The notes under the pieces are model-generated. The model was given only the letters and a program-made list of their open reading frames with translations. It had not been told where the DNA came from and did not search any database. A program made the translations under genes and the position numbers. Shown here one piece after another: positions 1 to 5,133 of a stretch of DNA of 6,551 nt. How positions within the stretch are numbered: the stretch's first letter is position 1; the number at the start of each line of letters is the position of its first letter. The DNA comes from Pseudomonadota bacterium (GTDB taxonomy: Bacteria; Pseudomonadota; Alphaproteobacteria; Acetobacterales; Acetobacteraceae): positions 1 to 6,551 of the forward strand of contig JAKBCD010000111.1 of assembly GCA_021808205.1 (NCBI GenBank), in the 5' to 3' direction.

Positions 1-317
1 TGCAGTTCCACCCCCTGCCCTTCCGGCATGGCGGCAATGCCGCGCAGCAGCCCGGCCAGCGGCACCGCTTCCGGCGCCTGTGTCATCCGGCCGGAATAAA
101 CCAACAACCTCTGGGCAAATTCCACTGCCCTGGCGCTGGAGGTGTTGGCACCATCGATATACCCATCCAGCCCGGCAGCGCCGGTCCGCGCCACGCGCAT
201 CTGGAGCAGTTCCAGATTGCCGATCACCCCGGTAAGAAGATTATTGAAATCATGCGCCACCTGAGCGGCAAACGCCTCCAACGCCGGGCTTCGGTCATTC
301 CCCTCATCTGATGTCAT
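1..317 (-). CDS. Histidine kinase, N-terminal part (runs off left edge)
   Basis: I translated this reading frame by hand; 105 codons are visible and the 3' end lies outside the window. The protein opens directly in a HisKA dimerisation/phosphotransfer helix. The H-box AHDFNNLL places the phospho-accepting histidine at residue 22, followed by GVIGNLELL. A second helix (about residues 57-77, ending RLLVYSGR) completes the hairpin typical of hybrid-type sensor kinases. The ATP-binding domain should follow but is not in view. An in-frame TGA lies upstream and ATG at 317 is the only ATG between it and the H-box, so the N-terminus really is short: no membrane segment, PAS or GAF domain precedes the histidine. 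There is no clear Shine-Dalgarno. The role is inferred as a soluble kinase, possibly with a C-terminal receiver domain; its partner is unknown. It is not a ChpT-type phosphotransferase, whose H-box differs. Confidence 0.8.
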   Translation of the reverse strand, partial: MTSDEGNDRSPALEAFAAQVAHDFNNLLTGVIGNLELLQMRVARTGAAGLDGYIDGANTSSARAVEFAQRLLVYSGRMTQAPEAVPLAGLLRGIAAMPEGQGVEL

Positions 318-331
318 GAAGCTGCCATGAG

Positions 332-361
332 ATAATATTGCATTGCTGCGGCTTTTGAAAA
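332..361 (-). promoter_or_regulatory. Candidate promoter for the histidine kinase
   Basis: On the minus strand a -10-like TATTAT (332-337, five of six consensus bases) lies 18 bp after TTTTCA (356-361, four of six). Initiation would fall near 325, leaving a leader of only about 8 nt before the kinase ATG at 317. This fits the absence of a Shine-Dalgarno. The -35 element overlaps the loop and one arm of the hairpin after pgi. Prediction from sequence only. Confidence 0.35.
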
Positions 362-367
362 AGCCGC
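348..367 (-). terminator. Terminator-like hairpin after pgi
   Basis: A perfect 8-bp inverted repeat, GCGGCTTT (348-355) and AAAGCCGC (360-367), with a 4-nt loop lies 20 bp past the pgi stop codon. The position and GC-rich base suit transcription termination of the uvrC-pgi unit. No T-run follows on the minus strand, so termination may be inefficient or Rho-assisted. The T-rich part lies within the stem and loop. Confidence 0.5.
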
Positions 368-387
368 CTCACCGCAAAGGCCGCCAG

Positions 388-1962
388 CTAAGCCACACCG
401 CGCAAAAACGCCACAAGCCCCGCCGTCGAGCCATCGGCCTGCGCGGCACTTTCCTTACCCTCCACCACCGGCAGTAATTTCGTCGCCAGCTCCTTGCCCA
501 GCTCCACACCCCACTGGTCGAACGCGTTGATCTCCCAGATCGCGGCTTCCGTGAACACGCGATGCTCATACAGCGCGATCAGCTTGCCCAACGTCGCCGG
601 GTCCAGCTGCTCATAAGCAATAACAAGCGAAGGCCGGTTGCCGGGAAACACCCGGTGCGGGTTGCCGCCTGCATCCTCTAGCGTGCGGCCTTGCAGCAGC
701 GCCTGGGCCTGCGCGAGGCAATTGGCGATAAGCAGGCTGTGATGCTGCTTCAGCTCCGGTTCGTGCCCCCGCGCCGCAATATAAAATTCGCACGGAATCA
801 CATCCGTGCCCTGGTGCAAAAGCTGGTAGAAGGCGTGCTGGCCGTTGGTGCCTGGTTCGCCAAACACCAGCGGCCCGGTGGGGCAGGCAACAGGCTCGCC
901 CTCCTGCGTCACGCGCTTGCCGCTGGACTCCATGTCCAGCTGCTGAAGATAGGCCGGAAAACGCGCCAGGCGCTGGTCGTAGGGCAAAATGGCGCGGGCG
1001 GGGTAGCCCAGTACATCGCGGTGCCAAACGCCCGCCAGCGCCAGCAGCACAGGCAGGTTCTGCTCCAGCGGCGTGTTCAGAAAATGCTCGTCCATCTCCC
1101 GCGCGCCGGCCAGGAAGGCACGAAAGTTTTTAGCCCCTATGGCAATGGCCACCGGCAGCCCAACTGACGACCAGACGGAATAGCGCCCGCCCACCCAATC
1201 CCAAAACCCAAAGATACGCTCAGCGGAAATGCCAAAGCCAGCGCATTTTTCAATGGCGGTGGAAACCGCGCAGAAATGCGCCCCCACCGCCGCTTCCCCC
1301 AGCGCGGCCGCAACCCAGCGCCGGGCGGAATTGGCGTTGGTCATGGTCTCCACCGTGGTGAAGGTTTTCGAGGCGACGATAAACAATGTGCGCGCCGGGT
1401 TCAGCCTGCACAGCGTGTCCGCGATATGCGCGCCATCCACGTTCGAGACAAAATGCAAACGCGGCCCGTCATGGTAAGGCGCCAGCGCGCCTGTGGCCAT
1501 GGCGGGGCCGAGGTCCGAGCCGCCAATGCCGATATTCACCACATCGGTGAAGGGCGCACCGTCTGACGACGCGATCGCACCGCTGCGGACCGCTTCCGCG
1601 AAGTCCAGAAAACGGCCCAATGTTTCCTGAATCAGCGGCACCACGTTGTGGCCTGCAACCTGCACAACCACCTCCGCTGGCGCGCGCAGGGCGGTGTGCA
1701 AAACCGCCCGCTGCTCGGTATTGTTGATGGCCTCGCCTGCAAACATCGCATCGCGCCGGGCTTCCAGCCCCGCCGCGCGGGCCAGCGCCAGCAACGCAGT
1801 CAGGCTTTCCGTGGTGAGTGATGTTTTTGAAAAATCCAGCAGCACACCCGCCCCTTGCGCGGAAAATTGCGCAAAGCGTTGTGGGTTGGCGGCAAACAGC
1901 GCGCGAATATCAGACGCTTCGGCGGCCTGCTTTGTCATCTCCGCCCATTTCGTGCCGCTCAT
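388..1962 (-). CDS. pgi: Glucose-6-phosphate isomerase
   Basis: Interconverts glucose-6-phosphate and fructose-6-phosphate in the cytoplasm, linking glycolysis/gluconeogenesis with the Entner-Doudoroff and pentose phosphate routes. At 524 aa it is close to the usual bacterial length (E. coli about 549). Visible family marks: GIGGSDLGP at 145-153; the phosphate-binding SKTFTT at 198-203; first PGI signature [14 protein letters not shown] at 255-268; catalytic Glu345 in MESSGKR; His376 in GTNGQHAF; and Lys490 in the second signature, [10 protein letters not shown]. The ATG at 1962 is preceded by GGGGAAGAGG five bases upstream, a strong Shine-Dalgarno. The next ATG (codon 9) has its GGAG too close, so the longer start is preferred. 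It lies 61 bp after uvrC on the same strand, so co-transcription is likely. The frame is intact and all catalytic residues are present. Confidence 0.97.
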   Translation of the reverse strand: MSGTKWAEMTKQAAEASDIRALFAANPQRFAQFSAQGAGVLLDFSKTSLTTESLTALLALARAAGLEARRDAMFAGEAINNTEQRAVLHTALRAPAEVVVQVAGHNVVPLIQETLGRFLDFAEAVRSGAIASSDGAPFTDVVNIGIGGSDLGPAMATGALAPYHDGPRLHFVSNVDGAHIADTLCRLNPARTLFIVASKTFTTVETMTNANSARRWVAAALGEAAVGAHFCAVSTAIEKCAGFGISAERIFGFWDWVGGRYSVWSSVGLPVAIAIGAKNFRAFLAGAREMDEHFLNTPLEQNLPVLLALAGVWHRDVLGYPARAILPYDQRLARFPAYLQQLDMESSGKRVTQEGEPVACPTGPLVFGEPGTNGQHAFYQLLHQGTDVIPCEFYIAARGHEPELKQHHSLLIANCLAQAQALLQGRTLEDAGGNPHRVFPGNRPSLVIAYEQLDPATLGKLIALYEHRVFTEAAIWEINAFDQWGVELGKELATKLLPVVEGKESAAQADGSTAGLVAFLRGVA

Positions 1963-1965
1963 CTA

Positions 1966-2023
1966 AGCCTCTTCCCCTGCCTGTTCATGAATTTAACCGT
2001 TCCGCTCCCGAAGCCAAGAGGCT
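1966..2023 (-). promoter_or_regulatory. Inverted repeat masking the pgi Shine-Dalgarno
   Basis: In the mRNA sense, AGCCTCTT (2023-2016) begins immediately after the uvrC TAG stop. It is perfectly complementary to AAGAGGCT (1973-1966), which contains the pgi Shine-Dalgarno; the loop is 42 nt. Folding would hide the pgi ribosome-binding site. A ribosome finishing uvrC would cover the distal arm and could release it, which is a layout expected for translational coupling. An 8-bp match across a 42-nt loop could also arise by chance. Confidence 0.35.
1990..2017 (-). promoter_or_regulatory. Weak candidate internal promoter for pgi
   Basis: Minus-strand TTGGCT (2012-2017) and TAAATT (1990-1995) are separated by 16 bp, each matching four of six sigma-70 consensus bases. 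Initiation would be near 1983. A transcript from here would lack the distal arm (2016-2023) that can pair with the pgi Shine-Dalgarno. Low-information match; could be chance in a 61-bp gap. Confidence 0.22.
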
Positions 2024-3886
2024 CTACTCATCCATCCTCACGCCGGGATGAAAGAAGGCATAAACCGCTCTGGCCGTGGCACGGTTAATGCCGGTCACCG
2101 CTTCCAAATCCTTCAACCCCGCCCCTTTCACGCCCCGGGCGGAGCCAAAATGCAGCAGCAGCGCCTTCTTGCGCGCCGCCCCGATGCCGGGGACTTCATC
2201 CAGCTCTGAGGTGGTGATTTTTTTGCTGCGGGCGGCGCGATGGGTGGTGATGGCGAAGCGGTGCGCCTCGTCGCGCAGCCGTTGCAGGAAGTAGAGCACC
2301 GCATCGCGCGGCGGCAGTTGGAAAGGCTCACGCCCTTCCATATGGAACCATTCGCGCCCGGCATCGCGGTCTGGCCCCTTGGCGATGGCGACGAGCGGAA
2401 TATCCTCCAGCCCCAGATCCGCCATCACCGCCTTGGCCGCCGATAGCTGCCCCGCCCCGCCATCAATCAGCACCAGATCTGGCCAGGTCTCGCCGTTGCG
2501 GTCGGGGTCTTCCTCCAGGGCGCGGCCAAAGCGGCGTTGCAGCACCTCGCGCATCATCCCGAAATCATCGCCAGGGGTGATGACGCTTTTGATGGAGAAT
2601 TTGCGATAGGCGGATTTCATCGGCCCTTCCGGCCCGGCCACCACCATCACGCCGTAAGCATTCGTGCCCATGATGTGGGAATTGTCATAGGTCTCGATGC
2701 GCCTGGGCGTTTCAGGCAACGCGAACAATTCGCCCACCGCCGCCAGCAGCTTGCCCTGCCCGGCGGTCTCGGCCAGTTTTCTCTCAAGTGCCTCGCGCGC
2801 ATTGGTGGCGGCATGGGCCACCACCTCGGCCTTCTCGCCGCGCTGGGGTACGAGAATATGCACCCGCCGCTCGGCCTTCAGGCTCAGCGCATCCTCCAGC
2901 AGGGATTGTTCCTCCACCGCGTGGTTGAGCAGGATTTGCGGCGGGGGCGGTTTGTCGTCGTAAAACTGTGCGATAAAGGCGGAAAGAATTTCCGCCGCCT
3001 CCTCATCCTTCGCATGGGCCGGAAAAAAGCTCCGATTGCCGTTATTGCGTCCGCCGCGGATAAAGAACACCTGCACGCAGGCCTGCCCCGCCTGCTGGTG
3101 CAGCGCGATCACATCCGCATCCCCTAGGCTGGAGGGGTTGATGACATCATTGCCCTGCACATAGGCCAAGCCGCGAATCCGGTCCCGCAACGCGGCGGCA
3201 CGCTCGAACTCAAGCTTTTCAGCGGCTTGCTGCATCGCAGCGGCCAGCTCTTTCTGCACCGCGCTAGTTTTTCCCTGCAGGAAACCCTTCGCCTGGGCCA
3301 CCAGCGCGCCATAATCCTGTGCACTCACCCGGCCCACGCAGGGGGCGGAGCAGCGTTTGATCTGAAACAGCAGACAGGGCCTTGTGCGGTTAGCGAACAC
3401 AGTGTCCGCGCAGGTGCGCAGCAGAAACACGCGCTGCAGCGCCTGCACGGTTTGGTTGACCGCCCAAACGGAGGCAAACGGCCCCCAATACACATCTGAC
3501 TTGTTTTGCGCGCCCCGATGCTTGGCCAGACGCGGAAACTCATGCCCGGCCGTAAGCACCAGCCAGGGGTAGGTTTTATCGTCCCGCAGCAGAATATTGT
3601 AACGCGGTTTCAGGCGGTTGATGAGGTTCGCTTCAAGCAGCAGCGCTTCCGCTTCCGTGTGGGTGGTCACAATCTCCATGGCGGCGGTCTCCGCCACCAT
3701 GCGCCGCAGCCGCTCCGGCAGGCGGTTGATCTGCGTGTACGAGACAACGCGCTTCTTTAGGTTCCGCGCCTTGCCCACATAAAGCGCCTCGCCCTTGCCA
3801 TCCAACATCCGGTACACGCCGGGATTGCCGGGCATCGTCTCCAGCGCGGTTTCAATCACCGTCACGCCGGTTAGCGGAATATCCAA
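2024..3886 (-). CDS. uvrC: UvrABC excinuclease subunit C
   Basis: Makes both incisions around bulky DNA lesions in nucleotide excision repair, acting on the UvrB-DNA complex. At 620 aa it is full length. Domains in order: GIY-YIG nuclease for the 3' incision (about 18-100; GVY 23-25, YVGKA 36-40, Arg41, Glu85 region); a cysteine cluster C159, C171, C179, C183 with the 12-8-4 spacing reported for the UvrC iron-sulphur cluster; UVR motif for UvrB binding (about 210-245); an RNase H-like nuclease for the 5' incision with Asp401 (ETYDNSH), Asp475 (LIDGGAGQ) and His542 (DEAHRF); and tandem helix-hairpin-helix DNA binding (about 562-613). The start is TTG at 3886: no ATG or GTG lies between it and the upstream in-frame stop, and GGGAGGGG sits 5 bases upstream. 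Met18 could be an alternative but would trim the extension before PGNPGVY. Pgi follows 61 bp downstream. Confidence 0.97.
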   Translation of the reverse strand: MDIPLTGVTVIETALETMPGNPGVYRMLDGKGEALYVGKARNLKKRVVSYTQINRLPERLRRMVAETAAMEIVTTHTEAEALLLEANLINRLKPRYNILLRDDKTYPWLVLTAGHEFPRLAKHRGAQNKSDVYWGPFASVWAVNQTVQALQRVFLLRTCADTVFANRTRPCLLFQIKRCSAPCVGRVSAQDYGALVAQAKGFLQGKTSAVQKELAAAMQQAAEKLEFERAAALRDRIRGLAYVQGNDVINPSSLGDADVIALHQQAGQACVQVFFIRGGRNNGNRSFFPAHAKDEEAAEILSAFIAQFYDDKPPPPQILLNHAVEEQSLLEDALSLKAERRVHILVPQRGEKAEVVAHAATNAREALERKLAETAGQGKLLAAVGELFALPETPRRIETYDNSHIMGTNAYGVMVVAGPEGPMKSAYRKFSIKSVITPGDDFGMMREVLQRRFGRALEEDPDRNGETWPDLVLIDGGAGQLSAAKAVMADLGLEDIPLVAIAKGPDRDAGREWFHMEGREPFQLPPRDAVLYFLQRLRDEAHRFAITTHRAARSKKITTSELDEVPGIGAARKKALLLHFGSARGVKGAGLKDLEAVTGINRATARAVYAFFHPGVRMDE

Positions 3887-3891
3887 CTTAT

Positions 3892-3899
3892 CCCCTCCC
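3892..3899 (-). promoter_or_regulatory. Strong Shine-Dalgarno supporting the TTG start of uvrC
   Basis: GGGAGGGG on the minus strand ends 5 nt before the TTG at 3886. It is the best ribosome-binding site near the 5' end of uvrC and decides in favour of the non-ATG start over internal GTG codons 8 and 10 or Met18. Confidence 0.75.
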
Positions 3900-3902
3900 G
3901 CC

Positions 3903-3911
3903 TGTGGATAA
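3903..3911 (-). promoter_or_regulatory. Perfect DnaA box in the uvrC leader
   Basis: The minus strand reads TTATCCACA, an exact match to the DnaA-box consensus TTATNCACA. It lies 16 bp upstream of the uvrC start and just ahead of its Shine-Dalgarno. Two degenerate relatives with two mismatches each are nearby (3888-3896 and 4095-4103), both too weak to count on their own. DnaA is known to act as a transcription factor through such boxes as well as at origins. Binding here is untested. Confidence 0.4.
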
Positions 3912-3999
3912 GTATGTGGACTGACTGTACCCCACCCCTGAACATCTTGTTATGGCATGTTTCCGCCGAAACAGCGGCGCAACACGATTACCTTCAGTT

Positions 4000-4007
4000 A
4001 ACATGTT
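4000..4007. promoter_or_regulatory. AACATGTT palindrome at the predicted uvrC transcription start
   Basis: An 8-bp perfect palindrome lies directly downstream of the candidate uvrC -10 box, where a repressor could sit. A related dyad, AACA-TCT-TGTT, occurs at 3941-3951. No regulator family is recognised from the motif. Confidence 0.2.
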
Positions 4008-4014
4008 GAATTTC

Positions 4015-4042
4015 AATATAAAATTTATTACCTATTTGTAAA
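4015..4042 (-). promoter_or_regulatory. Candidate sigma-70 promoter for uvrC
   Basis: Within an AT-rich patch that stands out from the surrounding GC-rich DNA, the minus strand has TTTACA (4037-4042) and TATATT (4015-4020) separated by 16 bp. Initiation would be near 4008, giving a leader of about 120 nt to the uvrC TTG. The 217-bp region 3887-4103 holds this promoter, the DnaA box, the palindrome and the folB-distal hairpins, and no gene that I can see. Confidence 0.45.
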
Positions 4043-4055
4043 GCAACCACTCTCA

Positions 4056-4098
4056 AACCGTGCCGAAACTCTTTGATCCTGCACGGTTCCAACCCGTG
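4056..4098 (-). terminator. Hairpin(s) after folB, possible terminator
   Basis: Just past the folB stop, an 8-bp perfect inverted repeat (4056-4063 with 4081-4088, 17-nt loop; AACCGTGC/GCACGGTT) could end the folB transcript. A third copy of the arm (CCGTG on the plus strand at 4094-4098) can pair with the same middle arm (4082-4086), forming a smaller 5-bp alternative. No convincing T-run follows, so the terminator role is inferred from position. Confidence 0.35.
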
Positions 4099-4103
4099 GA
4101 CAA

Positions 4104-4514
4104 CTAAATATTGCGGCGCTCAATCTCCACGCCCACGCTGGCGGCATCCGCCACCGCGTCCAGCTTTTCAACCATCACCCTGGCCACGCGAATACGCGTG
4201 TTCCGCAGGCACGCTTCCGCCACGCGCTCGGCCAGCGTCTCCACCAGCTGCACATGCCCGGCCGCCACAACATCGCGCACAGCGCCTATCACCGTATCGT
4301 AATCCACCACACGGCCAAGCTCGTCCGCCCCCACCGCCGGGCGGGAAAGGTTGGCAGCCCCGTCATCCTCAACGGCCAAATCCAAATTCACGCGGATACG
4401 CTGAGTGCGGCCCTGCTCATGCGCGTAAACGCCAATCCGCGCCTCCAGGGTGAGGTCGCGTACAAACATGCGCCTCGTGGCGCGGCTGGCATCGGCAAGG
4501 CGGGAATGGTCCAT
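4104..4514 (-). CDS. folB: Dihydroneopterin aldolase
   Basis: Converts 7,8-dihydroneopterin to 6-hydroxymethyl-7,8-dihydropterin plus glycolaldehyde in folate synthesis; the family forms cytoplasmic octamers. Numbered from the ATG at 4514 (136 aa), the marks are FVRDL followed by IGV at 27-29, Glu33 (pterin anchor), VDYDTVI with Tyr72, VETLAERVA with Glu92, and Lys117 in VMVEKL, the likely catalytic lysine. The start is uncertain. ATG 4514 has AAGGTGG upstream and is chosen. ATG 4469 gives 121 aa, the usual family length, with GAGG only 3 nt away. A TTG at 4550 extends the frame but has no ribosome-binding site and would crowd the divergent gene. The related FolX epimerase is an alternative; the conserved Tyr and Lys and the lack of a second paralogue in view favour FolB. 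It is divergent from the copper chaperone gene and lies upstream of uvrC. Confidence 0.87.
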   Translation of the reverse strand: MDHSRLADASRATRRMFVRDLTLEARIGVYAHEQGRTQRIRVNLDLAVEDDGAANLSRPAVGADELGRVVDYDTVIGAVRDVVAAGHVQLVETLAERVAEACLRNTRIRVARVMVEKLDAVADAASVGVEIERRNI

Positions 4515-4551
4515 GCGCCACCTTGTGCGCCGCGGGCGGCGGATTGGCAAT

Positions 4552-4563
4552 AAACCGGGGTTT
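4552..4563. repeat. Short inverted repeat AAACC-GG-GGTTT in divergent intergenic region
   Basis: A 5-bp-arm dyad with a 2-bp centre lies midway between the divergent folB and copper chaperone starts, the kind of place where an operator could act on both. It does not match CueR-type or CopY-type copper operator patterns that I know. No confident promoter hexamers could be placed in 4515-4595 on either strand. Confidence 0.2.
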
Positions 4564-4595
4564 CTAGCCGGAATGTGTTGGGTTAGCCTCAGGCG

Positions 4596-5048
4596 ATGAA
4601 ACGCTTCTTATGTCTTCTCACCCTGCCCGTGCTGCTGGGCGCGGCTGCCCCATCCGCCACGCCCATGCCCTCGCCCGCCAATGTGCACGCCAGCCACGGC
4701 TGGGTCCGCTACCTGCTGCCCAACCTGCCGGCCGCTGGCTACATGACACTGACGAACACGGGGGATATCACCACCAAGCTGGTGGGCGCCAGCTCGCCTG
4801 CCTGCGGCACTCTGATCCTGCATGAAAGCCTGAACAACGGCGGCACGGCCATGATGGCGATGGTAAAAAGCCTCACCATCCCCGCGCATGGGCAGGTAAG
4901 CCTGGCAGAAGGCGGTTACCATTTGATGTGCACGCGGCCAAAAATGGCGCCGGGCAGCAAAATCAGCCTGATATTGAGCTTCAGCGATGGCGATGATCTG
5001 CTGCTGCTGCTGCCTGTGTACGGCCCCGCCGGCCCAGGCAAGGAATAA
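4596..5048 (+). CDS. Periplasmic PCu(A)C-family copper chaperone
   Basis: Likely binds Cu(I) in the periplasm and hands it to respiratory oxidase (the CuA centre, or with Sco-type proteins), as known for the PCu(A)C/DUF461 family. At 150 aa it has a Sec signal peptide (Lys-Arg at 2-3, hydrophobic 4-17, probable cleavage after AAA near residue 18). The core is one cupredoxin-like domain: LPAAGYMTLTN at 44-54, then a metal motif fitting H-x10-M-x21-H-x-M exactly with His76, Met87, His109 and Met111. Unusually, Cys70 and Cys112 are also present, Cys112 directly next to the ligand Met111. No His/Met-rich tail is present. The ATG at 4596 has only a weak AGG upstream. No SCO or oxidase assembly gene is adjacent; ahcY follows after 85 bp. 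A tract of five CTG codons (4998-5012) encodes LLLLL in a predicted strand. Confidence 0.87.
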   Translation: MKRFLCLLTLPVLLGAAAPSATPMPSPANVHASHGWVRYLLPNLPAAGYMTLTNTGDITTKLVGASSPACGTLILHESLNNGGTAMMAMVKSLTIPAHGQVSLAEGGYHLMCTRPKMAPGSKISLILSFSDGDDLLLLLPVYGPAGPGKE

Positions 5049-5059
5049 ATCGCTGGCGG

Positions 5060-5088
5060 TTGGCAGCAGGGCCGCAAGAGAATAAGGG
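5060..5088 (+). promoter_or_regulatory. Weak candidate promoter for ahcY
   Basis: TTGGCA (5060-5065) is a fair -35 match, but the element 17 bp downstream, TAAGGG (5083-5088), is a poor -10. The 85-bp gap 5049-5133 also holds three 6-bp near-repeats (TTTGAG, TTTCAG, TTTAAG, 5105-5122) and the ahcY Shine-Dalgarno AAGGA (5120-5124). I do not see an SAH or SAM riboswitch consensus in it. Confidence 0.2.
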
Positions 5089-5133
5089 TTTCGCCAGATT
5101 TCCGTTTGAGTTTCAGTTTAAGGACAAAGCCCC

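Noticed and set aside
369..569. 66-codon minus-strand frame at the 3' end of pgi
   Set aside because: Overlaps pgi in another frame; the Arg/Trp-rich product is typical of out-of-frame GC-rich reading.
691..1167. 158-codon plus-strand frame inside pgi
   Set aside because: Antisense shadow of pgi without a ribosome-binding site or family resemblance.
2537..3127. 196-codon plus-strand frame inside uvrC
   Set aside because: Antisense shadow of uvrC in high-GC DNA, with low-complexity composition and no plausible domain.
3998..4012. CtrA site (TTAA-N7-TTAA) in the uvrC upstream region
   Set aside because: The second half reads AATT instead of TTAA, so the consensus is not met.
3887..4103. LexA box controlling uvrC
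   Set aside because: No GTTC-N7-GTTC (or GAAC-N7-GAAC) repeat and no CTGT-N8-ACAG is present. The single GAAC and GTTC sequences lack a partner at the right spacing.
3887..4103. Replication origin, given an AT-rich patch plus a DnaA box
   Set aside because: Only one exact DnaA box is present, with two poor relatives. An origin would be expected to have a cluster, and the neighbouring genes are not typical of oriC.
4104..4550. folB starting at TTG 4550
   Set aside because: There is no Shine-Dalgarno, the Arg-rich extra residues do not resemble the family, and ATG codons at 4514 or 4469 give the usual protein length.
5049..5133. SAH or SAM riboswitch upstream of ahcY
   Set aside because: The 85-nt leader lacks the conserved SAH riboswitch core and any convincing multi-stem pseudoknot layout that I can draw by eye. 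A covariance-model search would settle it.
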